A DNA stretch of 64,000 nucleotides. Source: Tenrec ecaudatus. Taxonomy: Eukaryota > Chordata > Mammalia > Afrosoricida > Tenrecidae. The notes under the pieces were generated by a model. It saw nothing but the letters and a program-made list of their open reading frames with translations. It made no database searches and was not told where the DNA came from. Below, piece after piece: positions 13,001-21,979 of this stretch. The position numbers were made by a program, and so were the translations under genes. The stretch's first letter is position 1, and the number at the start of each line of letters is the position of its first letter. The stretch covers positions 121,321,731-121,385,730 of the forward strand of contig NC_134535.1 of NCBI RefSeq assembly GCF_050624435.1, written 5' to 3'.

Positions 13001-16000
13001 AAGGAAATTCGGCCGATCCATGGAAGAACTCTGCTAGACTTGGAATTACGTCCTGGGGGTTGGTAACGTGCTAGTGGGTATGGTGAGGACAAAAGCCTAA
13101 TTAGAATGAATTCAGAAGTAAATACAAGTTGAGGCAATCTATGGCCCCTTTGAGGGCATATTTATCAGTGGTGGTGGTCTGTCTTTGGTATGTATGTAAA
13201 GAAGTTCAGAAAATGGGGGGAGGATGTTGGTGGGTTGCAACCAGGCTTATGTTTGATTTGGTTAGGTTTTTCCAACAGGTGCATTCCCCCCACCACCACT
13301 TCCCTTATCAGAAACTGATTTGTGCCCCCATTAGACGAGACATACCGAGATTGGGGCCTGTTCTGGAGAAGGCTGGTAGGAGAGATGGGAGATGGGTTGC
13401 ATACAAAAAGATCATGTGTGAAAGAGCTTTGTGGAACTGGAGAGGGAAACTAAGTAGAAGGAAACCACGATCCTATTGTTGGATTGGAATTATAGCCACT
13501 GGTGAAAATTTAGTTGCCCATATCTACATGTCTATTGATCTCTTCCAGGGCAAGTAACACTGCAAGAAGGATGGGTGTTCTGCCCCTGTAGCGTTGGTCT
13601 GTCTCGGGCACTCGGGGTTCATACTGCCTTCAGGGTTGCTGTGAGTCGGAATCGACTCTGGGCAGTGAGTTTGAGACATGCACAGCACATACACCTCTGT
13701 GTAGGTGTGTAAGGGACTGAAAGGTTTTTGGAATTCTCTGAGCTTTTTAAGTTCTCCTTGTGCATACACACACATATATATATGTGTACAATATAGACAC
13801 ATGCGCGCACACATTAAAACTATATTAAGAATCTTCTGGGGATACACACACAACTGTATAACTTATGGTATGTTCCTGTGTGCCCATATAGGAAAGGACG
13901 CAAAAGCAGAGGCGCCATGAGAGCAGTGGGCGTACTTGCAGTTAGTTGCTGCCAGGTTGATTCTGGCTCCCGGTGGGTGGCCCGGTGTGTGGAGAGTACA
14001 AATGCTCCGCGGGTTTCAAGGCAGTGGCCTTTCAGATGCTGATTGGTTGCCAGATCAGTTTTATGAGGTGCCTCTGGGTGGACCTGAACAACCAACCTTG
14101 CAGCTAATCATGGTTGAGCAGGTCACCTGTTGTGCACACAACGTTTGGTTTCTCTGTCTCACTTGCCAGTAAACGGACCTTTGGAGCCAATGCCTGACAC
14201 CACCCCCGACCCCGAGCTGGAGTAGAGAAAGTACCACATGAACTTGGACCATCTTGTGCCAGAAAGCAAGGAAATACTCCCAAGAATGTTGGAGACAAGT
14301 CAGAAGGACATGCATGAGCCAGCTCAGCTCGCAGGGTTTCCATTGGCCAGTAATGATCGTAACAGATTGCAACCCATTGAGTAAAATAGAAAACTGTTAG
14401 ATAAAACTAATAGAAAGAAATGAATCAATGTGATAGAATTTGGACAAAGGAGGTACTTACTTACTTTGAAAATGACTTTGATGCTTGAGTACCCATTCAT
14501 GAGAGAATACACTTACAAAGGAGAAGCCTAGCAGATGCCCCCATAGCCAGTTATCCAAGTGAACCTTGTATAGATGATAGTCAAACCCAGGAACCAGCCC
14601 GTCATTAGCTGGTGGGGCAGTGCCACTTTGGAGCCTTCCCTGCCAGAGCTGTGTGAGCTGCACGTCCTCCTCTGGAAATAGTGGACCAACCCAGTGTGAG
14701 GGGCAGTTTACAGAGCCACACGACCGCTACTTTGAGTCTCTGCTTCCTGGCTGGGCCTTGCTGCCCTGGAGGCCTTACTGGGACAGCTGACGAAGCTTGG
14801 GAGGTGTCTTTGGATTAGATTCTATGCCTTCAACTTTTTTTCAAACGTGATGATTTGAACATTTTCAATAAGTAAACAAGTGGGTGGTCTTTGAACATGT
14901 TTATATGCCAGGGTACAGGGGACGATTGTTTCCTAGGGACAGAAGGGAGGAGCTGATAGTCAAATGGCTCTAGCAGTTAAGAAGAGAGTGAGTACACAGG
15001 GTGGTTGGCTTTGAATAGGAAGATGACCGTGGACAAAAGAGGCAAGAATTGATGCAAATGGAGAGGCTGGTAGATTTGATAGGAGAAATTGTTGATGTTC
15101 TGTTTAATAACTTCTATGTCCTTAGTGAAATCGAAAGAGGAAGAAGGGGTGTCATGGAGAAAGGAAAAGAAGGCTGGTTTGTGGCTCTAGGTTTTAGGTT
15201 GTGGATGAGCATTTTGTTGGTTTAGCTCTGGATGTTCCATAGTTCATTTCATTCCCCAGTCTCCAGGACACTTGTCAGCAAGAAGACCTACTGATTTTGT
15301 TGTTGTCCTGGAACAATTCGTGTAAGGAGACAAAAGGAAATTGTGAAAGGGGAAATCAGGTGTGGTCCTGATTTAGATGCAGTTTGATGGGCAAGTGGAG
15401 GAGGGGTTTGGGAAGTAGAAACGATGCATGATTTGTAGAATTAGAACGTTGAAGTTTTTGAACAGGGAACTCTTGCTCCCACTCCATTTCCTGATGTAAA
15501 ATAGACTCTTTAGAGGGGTGTCTTGAAACTCTTTCCATCTCCAAAGTTCCATTACAGCTGTATAGTGGGACTGGTGCTCTGAGATAAGGCAGAATGATTG
15601 CTCTTTCTCTTCTTGTCCTTCACAAGGAGGTAGTCAGTAAATATGAAGGGACTACAAACAGGGTGTGGAAAGGGGAATTAAAAGGTGGAACTTTCTGCAT
15701 ATCTTTTGGAACTCCCTCATAATGCCCTGCTTTGTTAATGAAACATTTTAGATTTTGTTTTTCATGTTGGGTGCATCTGTGTGCTGTGTCTCTTACACAC
15801 CCTGTAGCCCATTTTCAGCTCTTTTTGCCCACTCCTGTTTAGGCTGGTGAGATTGGAGAGATGAAGGATGGGGTCCCGGAGGGAGCACAACTTCAGGGTC
15901 CGGTTCATCGAAATCCAACTTACCGCCCACGGTACCGTAGGTATGTAACCTTTCCTTCCAATCAAGGGCCAGAAGAAGGGCTTGTGGGTGCCCCTGAGAT

Positions 16001-17699
16001 AAATCAGGATATAGTGGGTCTGCCTTTGTGAGTTTATTGTATAACTAGAAAGAAGATGTGGCTGGAAACTCACTATTGGGAAATTTCAGGGAATTGAATG
16101 CCAGTGTTTGGAATATTCAGTATTTTAATAACTGGCAGTCTAGTACTGGGGTTAAATCTGATCAGGGATCAGATTGCTTGCGTTTAAATTCCTACTCTGA
16201 CATTTAGTAGCTGTGTGTCCACGGGCAAGTTTCTGGGGTCTTTGAGCTGTAGTTGCCGGGTCTAGAGGATGGGCATGAAGGCATTGTGTACAGTTGCCTG
16301 TAGGAGGAGAGGTGTGCTTATGCATCTAAGATAATTAGTATGGTGGCTATTATAATAAGCCCATGACATTAATGTTAGCAAAGGAGCAAGTTATATGTGT
16401 TTTAATTCTGGCAAAGACTGAGGGTAGAGCTGACTTCCTTGTGATTCTTTTGACACATCTGATGTCGTAAGTCTCTGTCTTGTAACCCTATCTTTGAGGA
16501 GCATTTTATCAATTAAAAGCTGCTCCAGAGAAACGTCTTAGTGAACCAGCAAGGCGACAGCTCTATGTCTGACTCCCAGTCCTGCCAGTTCCTGGCTATG
16601 GGATCTTGGAAATGTCAAATCTGCCCTTTTCTGACTTACAAAAGTAACAATTTGTATGATTTGATGAAATACTGGCCCGCTCTCTAAACCTTTTGGTTTT
16701 CTCCATAGAAACCTAGTTCTCAGGATGGCTATTGCTTAGGGTACTTATTTACTGTAAGCACAGACCCTGGCACATCATGAGGGATGCTACTGTCTGCTCT
16801 TGGTCCCACTGGACTGTGTTGTGGAGAGCAGGTGCACATAGGTGCAGTCTGTGGACCTTTGATCTTTAAAAATGTAGGGAAGGTTCTGTTTGGGCCCCTG
16901 TCGTCTGCACTGTGCTCTTGTTTTGTGTTCTCTGCTGTACGTAGGGGACCTCCTCGCCCTCGAGCTCCTCCGGCTGTTGGAGAGGCTGAAGATAAAGAGA
17001 ATCAACAAGCAGCCAATGGTCCAAACCAGCCATCGGCTCGCCGTGGTTACCGGCGCCCGTACAACTACCGGCGCCGCCCCCGTCCGCCCAATGCTCCTTC
17101 ACAAGATGGCAAAGAGGTAAGATTACCTAGTGGGAGGGGACGTAGCCAGGTCACCCATCCTGGCGGACCCTCACAGTCTTCAGAGTGGTTTTATAATCTG
17201 ACTTGACACTTGAAGTCATACCGCTTTGCCTGAGAACCATCCATTTATATGCAAAGTCTTCTTAGAAAACACACACCCAAAACTCGAATTCACCAGCTGA
17301 GCATCCTCTGAGAGAGACTGCCAGTGCCGATGTCGACTCAGCTGAAATACTGTGTGAAAGGCAGCGTTTTAGAGAAACCTGCCTCTTTACTCATGTGTTG
17401 AAAAAAAAAGCAATCGTTTTTCTTAGATATTTTGATACTAGGAGTAGTTTTATTTACTGTTTGGAAGCCATTCCTCTGTGGAATCAATTGAACTCGTACA
17501 TAATGAATAGTCAAACATCTCCGTGATCTTCCTAGGCAGGAGAATTTAAGCTTTGGGAACCCTTTCTGCTTGAACTTTATGTCTGTTGCTCTCTTAAATC
17601 CTTGCTTTCCGGCCCTTTTGTTTCGTGTTTCAGGCCAAGGCAGGTGACGTCCCAACTGAGAACCCTGCTCCAGCCACCGAGCAGAGCAGTGCTGAGTAA
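992..17699 (+). CDS. YBX3: YBX3 (Y-box binding protein 3, CSDA/DbpA), exons 2-9, 5' incomplete
   Basis: Coding parts are 992-1055, 1946-1979, 5304-5393, 7317-7439, 10327-10533, 15843-15940, 16945-17116 and 17634-17699. Joined they read about 283 residues without a stop and end in QSSAE-TAA. Exon 1, which in human carries an Ala/Pro-rich N-terminus of about 89 residues, is outside the window. The cold-shock domain spans exons 2 to 5, with the RNP1 motif NGYGFI in exon 2 and the RNP2 motif VFVHQ in exon 3. The C-terminal half alternates acidic stretches with Arg/Tyr-rich blocks ([33 protein letters not shown]), as in all vertebrate Y-box proteins. The family binds single-stranded DNA and RNA, packages mRNA in cytoplasmic mRNPs, and represses some promoters. 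YBX3 was chosen over YBX1 and YBX2 from exons 5 to 9. No frameshift or nonsense change was seen, so the gene looks intact. Confidence 0.97.
1056..1945 (+). other. YBX3: YBX3 intron 2
   Basis: About 890 bp between the gtacgt donor and the 'ccccttcaacag' acceptor. No repeat or secondary exon could be recognised in it. Confidence 0.85.
1946..1979 (+). CDS. YBX3: YBX3 exon 3
   Basis: A 34-nt micro-like exon. It completes the split Arg codon and encodes [11 protein letters not shown], including the RNP2 motif VFVH of the cold-shock domain. The donor gtaagg is strong. The length matches the short exon found in the same place in Y-box genes. Confidence 0.97.
2190..2366 (-). repeat. L1 3' end fragment
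   Basis: Reads 'tttattggggtctc...acaatccatacat...cttgagccctta...gaacccttgataa', the reverse complement of the L1 3' UTR end found many times in this window. It is 5' truncated and diverged, so it is an old insertion. Confidence 0.8.
2367..2572 (-). repeat. L1 3' end fragment, second copy head to tail
   Basis: Begins again with 'ttttattgggggctcatacc' directly after the preceding fragment and proceeds through the same landmarks ('tgtcaagcacatttgtacat', 'cttgagccctt', 'tgtctcccttcacc'). Two 5'-truncated tails of the same family are adjacent in the same orientation. Confidence 0.8.
3085..3265 (+). repeat. AfroSINE-like tRNA-derived SINE
   Basis: Starts 'aggagccctgatggtgcagt' with the box A-like head, passes 'ctctgcagagagg', and ends 'gtgagtcagaactgactcc'. 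Nearly full length and moderately diverged. Confidence 0.85.
3807..4001 (+). repeat. (TC)n microsatellite with internal CTCTCCCC block
   Basis: About 195 bp of almost pure CT dinucleotides. It is interrupted near 3896-3940 by roughly four to five CTCTCCCC units. All the pseudo-ORFs through it (SLSLSL on one strand, RERERE on the other) are artefacts of the repeat. It lies in YBX3 intron 3. Confidence 0.98.
4440..4640 (+). repeat. AfroSINE-like SINE
   Basis: Head 'ggagacctggtggtacagtg', B-box-like 'gggttcaaacccaccagctg', then a degraded 3' half ending near 'ggtggcacacaacaacagca'. Confidence 0.85.
5304..5393 (+). CDS. YBX3: YBX3 exon 4
   Basis: A 90-nt exon, in phase at both ends, encoding [20 protein letters not shown] followed by [10 protein letters not shown], the second half of the cold-shock domain. 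The donor is gtgcga. The residues are the same as in other vertebrate Y-box proteins as far as I can recall. Confidence 0.97.
5394..7316 (+). other. YBX3: YBX3 intron 4
   Basis: About 1.9 kb of unique-looking sequence with no confident repeat. The open frames through it have no splice support or domain character. The acceptor is a good pyrimidine tract ending 'ctctcccgcag'. Confidence 0.8.
7317..7439 (+). CDS. YBX3: YBX3 exon 5
   Basis: 123 nt, 41 codons, in phase. Encodes [20 protein letters not shown] and then an Arg/Tyr-rich block ending [25 protein letters not shown] separates YBX3 from YBX1, which has a Gly-Val-Pro-Val-Gln-Gly-type sequence here. The exon finishes the cold-shock domain and starts the first basic cluster. 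The donor is gtatgt. Confidence 0.97.
8097..8465 (-). repeat. RTE (BovB-like) LINE 3' fragment
   Basis: Antisense copy of the RTE 3' region. Landmarks are 'tgtgtcagtccatctcatcg', 'gactggtctctcctgataac', 'gtgtccaaagtacctaagat' and 'cgcttctcaggcgcat', in the order expected for the C-terminal end of RTE ORF2 and its 3' UTR. Similar pieces recur at 19289, 20213 and 45010. Confidence 0.75.
8705..8885 (+). repeat. AfroSINE-like SINE
   Basis: Head 'ggaaaccctagtggcacagt', box B region 'gcgcaccagcagtgcgtag', tail 'gggttgctaggcgttgg'. Several CpG sites survive in the head. Confidence 0.8.
9085..9275 (-). repeat. AfroSINE-like SINE
   Basis: Antisense signature 'cccactgctgtggtgtcaat' and 'tctgactcacagaggccctg', ending at 'gtaacccattttgctacc'. 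Confidence 0.8.
9383..9575 (+). repeat. AfroSINE-like SINE, longer body form
   Basis: Has 'gtttgaacccaccagctgct', the body 'gggagaaagatgaggctttt' and the tail 'gaggcagaatcgactcaagg'. This is the form with an extra 'agatgaggctttctactcc' body segment. Confidence 0.85.
10327..10533 (+). CDS. YBX3: YBX3 exon 6 (207-nt in-phase cassette exon)
   Basis: 69 codons, phase 0 at both ends. Encodes [20 protein letters not shown], a variable stretch [11 protein letters not shown], then [20 protein letters not shown] and [18 protein letters not shown]. In human this is the exon missing from the short isoform (DbpA-b), so skipping would keep frame here too. It adds an acidic run and a basic/aromatic cluster. 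The variable stretch and the exon end differ from the human sequence as I remember it, while flanking parts match. The donor is gtaaca. Confidence 0.96.
13560..13672 (+). repeat. SINE 3' half
   Basis: Truncated copy with 'ttctgcccctgtagcgttgg' and the tail 'gctgtgagtcggaatcgact', which is close to consensus. Confidence 0.8.
13930..14130 (-). repeat. SINE, antisense, diverged
   Basis: Contains 'gttgctgccaggttgattct' and 'ggtgcctctgggtggacctg' followed by 'ccaaccttgcagctaa', matching antisense SINE tail then head. A substantially decayed copy. Confidence 0.65.
15843..15940 (+). CDS. YBX3: YBX3 exon 7
   Basis: 98 nt encoding [20 protein letters not shown] and [12 protein letters not shown], ending with two bases (AG) of a split Arg codon. 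This is an acidic segment followed by a basic/aromatic one. The acceptor is tgtttag and the donor gtatgt. Confidence 0.97.
15941..16944 (+). other. YBX3: YBX3 intron 7
   Basis: About 1.0 kb without recognised repeats. The acceptor tract 'tgtgttctctgctgtacgtag' contains a purine interruption next to the AG. Confidence 0.8.
16945..17116 (+). CDS. YBX3: YBX3 exon 8
   Basis: 172 nt. Completes the split Arg codon, then reads [40 protein letters not shown] and [17 protein letters not shown]. It holds the conserved acidic EAEDKENQQ element and the last large Arg/Tyr cluster that mediates RNA and protein contacts in Y-box proteins. The donor is gtaaga. The exon 7-8 junction gives RYRRGPP, one residue shorter than the RYRSRGPP I recall for human. 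Confidence 0.96.
17117..17633 (+). other. YBX3: YBX3 intron 8
   Basis: About 520 bp without recognised repeats; acceptor 'tttcgtgtttcag'. Confidence 0.85.
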
Positions 17700-17736
17700 C
17701 AACACCTGGCTCCCCAGGCACCTCTACCATCTGCAG
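17634..17736 (+). CDS. YBX3: YBX3 exon 9 (C-terminus, stop and start of 3' UTR)
   Basis: 103 nt. Encodes [21 protein letters not shown] and stops with TAA at 17697-17699. A further 37 untranslated bases run to a gtgagg donor, so the 3' UTR is split by an intron. The stop lies within 50 nt of the exon junction, which fits escape from nonsense-mediated decay. Confidence 0.95.
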
Positions 17737-19059
17737 GTGAGGTGGGGCTGTTTCATTTTGAGTATCTTCTGATTTCGCATCAGGAGGTAAAACTGATATG
17801 AACTAACTGCAGTCGGTTCATCTGTGCAAACCCCTTTCTGCTCTGTGGTTCTGTGGCACAGGCAGTTTTGACGGTTATGCTTTCTGCGGTCTGCCTTATT
17901 TTGCTACGCTTTAGGGCCCTAGACACTCAGTGTTGATGACAATAACCAAATTCTTTCATGACCTGGCTCATTTTGTTATACATTCAATCAGTCTCTGAGT
18001 CGGAAGATGGTACCTGACTGCCATTGTCGCCTGTCAGGCAAACTGATGTTTTACTTCTGTGACATCTACTGGCCAATTTGATCATTTAAAAAGTCTGTGC
18101 CACTGGATCCCCTCTACCTCGGAAACCACTCTCTAGGACAGAGTAGAAGCTACTCCACAGAGTAGCTCAGGCAGTCTCTGTTATTGAAGTGGACGCTGCC
18201 TGGTCTTTCTCCCATGGACCGCCTGAAGGGTTAGCACCACCAGCCAGCCTTGCTGTTAATCTCTGCTGCTAGTAAACCGGGCATACTGAGAATACGATTT
18301 AAAGGAAATATTCAGCGTGAAGTGCTTAGCACGGGACTTGAACTTGGAAAGGTTAGCTTGATAGCAGCATAATTACAGTTGTGAGTAAAATAGACAGTAT
18401 CATACAGACGAATCCTTAACTCCAAGGGGGTTTCCTCTAGCTGACTTAGAGATGTAGATCAGTCTTTTCTTCAAGGGTGTAACTTTTTACTCGGTAGCAT
18501 TATTTGTCTATCTTCTAAGGAGATCTGAGACGTGAGAAGGAAATGATTCTCCTTGTATCTACAATCTGATGTTGGGAAAAGTGGTTCCATAATTGTTGGT
18601 CCATACTAGGAGTTAGTGTGCGGCAGACTCTGAAATAACTAGGACAGGTCAGTAATGCTCTCATATTGCTTATTTGCCTTGTAGCAGGAGGATTGTTGAA
18701 AGTTTTAGTATATGAATTTTTCAGGTTTTACTTTTTCCCCCACCCCCCAAAGGAGGCGCACCATCCATGGAGGTGTACTGAAGTAGCAGATCAATGCGTG
18801 GGATGACGGAGCAAGCGCCTCTGTCTCACTGCCTCCAAAGTCCATTTGATATCATTTCCTCAGCTAAGAGTAAATATAGCCTCTGAACTTGGCAGTTTTG
18901 ACTAATTTTTATGGATCCACTTTTCTGGCTTACTACAAACTTTATTAGGGAATAAAGAGTTTTAATATAGGAGCCTTTGAGGTGCAGTAATTATATGGTA
19001 GGCTGATAACAAACTCAAGAAAAGAAAGAAAAGAAACTCCCTGCCAGTGAGTTGCTGCA

Positions 19060-19240
19060 GATAACCAAAATGTCAGCAGTTTGAACCCACCAGCCCTTCT
19101 ATTAGGAGAAAGAGAGGTGATATCCTGCTTCCATGAAGACGTACAGTCTTGGGGAAGACAGACCGGAGGCAGTTCTGCCCTGTCCTGTCCTAAGGGTTGC
19201 TAGGAGCTGGAATGAATTCTGGCAATTAGGGTTTGCTAAG
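19060..19240 (+). repeat. AfroSINE-like SINE
   Basis: Contains 'cagcagtttgaacccaccag', 'aggagaaagagaggtgatat' and the tail 'gggttgctaggagctggaat'. Confidence 0.8.
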
Positions 19241-19288
19241 AGTTTGTTTTGGGTTTGGTATGTTTCCTACATCCATAAAAGATGTAGA

Positions 19289-19447
19289 TGTTGTTGTTGT
19301 TGTTGTTAGGTGCTGTGTCATCCTCACGGTTGTTCTTAAGTTTGAGTTCATTGACGCAGCCACGGTGTCACTCCGTCTTGTTGAAGATCGTCATCTTTGG
19401 GCCCCTTGCCAGCCAGATGTCCTTCTCCAGGGACTGGATTTTGTTTA
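19289..19447 (-). repeat. RTE (BovB-like) LINE 3' fragment
   Basis: Begins with a (GTT)n run, then 'ggtgctgtgtcatcctcacg', 'gcagccacggtgtcactccg' and 'atgtccttctccagggactg'. These are antisense landmarks of the RTE 3' end, with the short (GTT)n equal to the RTE (AAC)n tail. Confidence 0.75.
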
Positions 19448-19448
19448 T

Positions 19449-19492
19449 AACATTATTAAGTCACCTTTTGAAACATTATTAAGTCACCTTTT
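19449..19492 (+). repeat. Short direct repeat (21-bp unit, two copies)
   Basis: 'aacattattaagtcaccttt' (plus t) occurs at 19449-19469 and again at 19472-19492, about 100 bp before the exon 10 acceptor. The two copies are identical. Confidence 0.9.
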
Positions 19493-19591
19493 CTATTATA
19501 TGGAAAGAAAAAAAACCAGGTGAGTTTTCGCTCGTATCTTGCTTGCTCTCTGTGCCATTTTATCACTCTATTTGATTTCCTTTTTTTCCAG

Positions 19592-20165
19592 GTGACCTAA
19601 AGAAATATTTGACTATCAGAAGATACAACAAAGAACAAAACAGAAACCCACGACCTTAGCAACACCAAAGAAACATACAAGCAATAAAGTGGAAGAAGAA
19701 CGAAGATTCGGACTTTAGAATGTTTATGTTATTTTTTTAAGAAACAAACAACTGCCAAAGGAAAATGTCAGCAATTTTTTCAGCAAACAGATTCTAGGAA
19801 TCCCTGCACGGAAGACAAGAGAGCCACCTCCCCAGTTTCAGCAGCCACTAGGTTTATATATTTTTTCCTGGTTTTTACTGTTTTGGTAATATGAATTGAA
19901 AAAAGAAATACTAATACCACATGGGGAAGAACCCCAACCAAAGAATTCTGAAATATATAGTGAATGCTTTTTTTTCCTTATTTGTTCATTTTGGATGCTG
20001 GTGCTAAACTTCCATGTGTCGAGATTTAAAAAGAAATTTTATACCCTTATTTATTTCTAGGATGAGGGGAGGGATACCACTTTTGCTTTCTGATGTCACT
20101 CGATTTGAAAATGTGCAGTATAAATTATGTTCCTCAAAAATAAACTTTTTACCTTCAGTGGAAAA
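19592..20165 (+). other. YBX3: YBX3 exon 10 (3' UTR only)
   Basis: Follows a strong pyrimidine tract and ends about 20 bases after the AATAAA at 20139-20144. It carries no open frame joined to the protein and contains A/T-rich stretches of the kind used by RNA-binding regulators. The segment around 'gtgcagtataaattatgttc' resembles the human 3' UTR end as I remember it. Confidence 0.85.
20139..20144 (+). terminator. YBX3: YBX3 poly(A) signal AATAAA
   Basis: Canonical hexamer in 'cctcaaaaataaacttttta'. The cleavage site is expected around 20155-20170. A GT-rich element follows ('ttttgtttggtat' at about 20176). Confidence 0.85.
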
Positions 20166-20212
20166 GCAGTATAGCCTTTTGTTTGGTATATTTTGCCCAT
20201 CTATGAAAGGTG

Positions 20213-20305
20213 TGTCGTCGTCGTTAGGGACGGTAGAGTCTGCTGGGACTCCCACTGACCCTGTATGCAGCAAAGCGGAACACTGCCTGGTCCTGGGCCG
20301 TCCTC
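20213..20305 (-). repeat. RTE (BovB-like) 3' tail fragment
   Basis: 'gtcgtcgtcgttagggacgg', then 'gaacactgcctggtcctggg' and 'ccgtcctcacag'. This is the extreme 3' end of RTE in antisense, inserted just past the YBX3 poly(A) site. Confidence 0.7.
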
Positions 20306-20384
20306 ACAGAAGAGGAGGAGGATACTTTACCTGCCCCCTCACTCCCACCCCACTTGATTTACTTGACAAATGAAAAATAAATTG

Positions 20385-20475
20385 AACCGCAAACCTAAAG
20401 GTGGGCTGCCCAGGGAAATCAACCAGCTGGAGCTGCCCAATGCTTAGCCCACTGTGCCACCAGAAAGCCTCTACC
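20385..20475 (-). repeat. SINE head, antisense
   Basis: Ends 'agcccactgtgccaccagaa', the reverse complement of the AfroSINE head. The 3' portion is lost. Confidence 0.65.
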
Positions 20476-20507
20476 ATGGGCTGGTGCCAGGTAGTGAAGG
20501 CGGGCAT

Positions 20508-20697
20508 AAAACCCACTGCCTTTGAGTTGATTCCAGCTTAGAGATCTCATAGGGCAGGTTAGAACTGCCACTGGTTTTCTGAGACTAACTTTATCGAAAT
20601 AGAAAGTCTCCTCTTTCTCCTTCTGCACGGCTGCTGGTTTTGAACTGTTGTTGTGATTAGTGGCCCAGCGGTAGTAACCACTGCGCTACCAGGGCTG
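20508..20697 (-). repeat. AfroSINE-like SINE, antisense
   Basis: Runs from 'aaacccactgcctttgagtt' through 'agtctcctctttctccttct' to 'accactgcgctaccagggct'. Essentially full length. Confidence 0.85.
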
Positions 20698-21680
20698 GGG
20701 AATGTAGGCTTATGAGTTTGAAATAACCGAAAATGCAAGAAAAATTTAGCAAGTTTATGATCGGAGTTAGGAAATCGTTTTGGATCTCAGGGAGGCAAGG
20801 GCTCTAGATGCTAATACAAGGTAAATAGAAAGTATTGGGACTAGGTTTCTAGTTCGCACAGGTTTATTCCAAACAAAACATGCTAATGCCAGGTTTACAG
20901 GACATTTTGATTTCCTAAACATAGGTTACAGAGACCGTTTACATTTAACCTGCCATTGGTGCTGTCTTTTATCCATTTAACGAAACAAATATGTACACAA
21001 ATTCATTTTCTAGTCGCAAAATTCTGTGCTGTTGCGATCTTTGCAGATGTATGTTAATTTGAGTATTAATCCTAGTAAGTCTGTTTCGCTCGTGAAAGCA
21101 TTACTTCAGTAATATAAACAGAGTGAAATAGTTCGTAGAAAACATCAAATGTAAAGACGAGACAATGCAGCAGATTGGCATACTGACAGCCCCAAGAGAC
21201 CCTTATGATACATGAACCCAATATCTCAAATGTTGTATTATGTTAAATATTATCGATTTTATATTTATATCACATCATCTCATGTATGCTAATAGTGTGT
21301 AATTAGGTTGTTTTGAAATAAGTTTGTTTTTAAAGAAAATGTGGTTTCATTTACATATCAATCTGACATGTGTCTTTGGAGATAGGAATATAGGAAATGT
21401 TCATAAACTTACTGTTTACCGTGTCTGACCGGTGGATGACTGCAGTAATTAATATATTTGCTTTCAGTGGGCTTGAGAAACATGATGCTGGTTTTGTGCC
21501 GTGAAAAAAAATAATTTTAAGATCAGAAACAATATAAAACTTTTAACAAAACTAGTGGTCACATTCCCAAATTATGGAAGTTTTGCAACAAGTTTATGGG
21601 GATGCTAATCCACATCTAACAGATTTTAGATGAATGCAATTTAAGGAAGACGTTAATGATGATATTTAGCTTAAAAGATT
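20698..21680. other. Intergenic unique sequence downstream of YBX3
   Basis: AT-rich and free of recognisable repeats or open frames. No splice-bounded exon could be supported. Confidence 0.6.
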
Positions 21681-21682
21681 AT

Positions 21683-21850
21683 GGTATGGTCTAACAGTTT
21701 TATTGGCATATAGTTTGCATATCATAAAATTCAATAGTTTAATCATAGTAAAATTTGCAATTACTACCACAATCTATTTTAGAACATTTTCTTCCTGTAT
21801 TCATTGTTATTAGCTCCCCAAATCCTCCCAACCTTCCTGCCACCCCCAAG
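21683..21850 (-). repeat. Old L1 3' end fragment
   Basis: 'gttttattggcatatagttt...ttcaatagtttaatcatag...tgcaattactaccacaatc' is the reverse complement of an ancient mammalian L1 3' UTR. It is different from the young afrotherian L1 tails elsewhere in the window. Confidence 0.65.
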
Positions 21851-21979
21851 AATACATTAGTCCAGTTACTGTCTGTAGATTCATCTGTCTTGGGTTTCAT
21901 GTACAGAAAAACAAAAAATGTAAAGCAGAAAATATCAAAAAATAGAACAAATTTAAAATGGATCAAAAGAGAGACCAAA

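Larger units (their letters stand above)
10534..15842 (+). other. YBX3: YBX3 intron 6
   Basis: The largest intron in the window, about 5.3 kb. Two SINE pieces occur near 13.6-14.1 kb, with a CA/TA-rich patch at about 13765-13800. The rest (10534-13550 and 14135-15840) shows nothing recognisable. The frames at 10569-11057 and 13129-13557 lack coding support. The acceptor is 'ccactcctgtttag'. Confidence 0.8.
17737..19591 (+). other. YBX3: YBX3 intron 9 (in the 3' UTR)
   Basis: About 1.85 kb. Its 3' part holds a SINE (19060-19240), an RTE fragment (19289-19447) and a short tandem duplication (19449-19492). The region 17737-19050 has nothing recognisable. The acceptor is 'tttcctttttttccag'. Confidence 0.8.

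Noticed and set aside
16784-17206. 140-residue open frame as a separate gene
   Set aside because: It is YBX3 exon 8 in its own frame, extended into the flanking introns.
992-17699. Assignment of the gene to YBX1 (or YBX2)
   Set aside because: The cold-shock exons fit any Y-box gene, but the [19 protein letters not shown] block, the [17 protein letters not shown] exon, [11 protein letters not shown] and the QSSAE end are YBX3-type.
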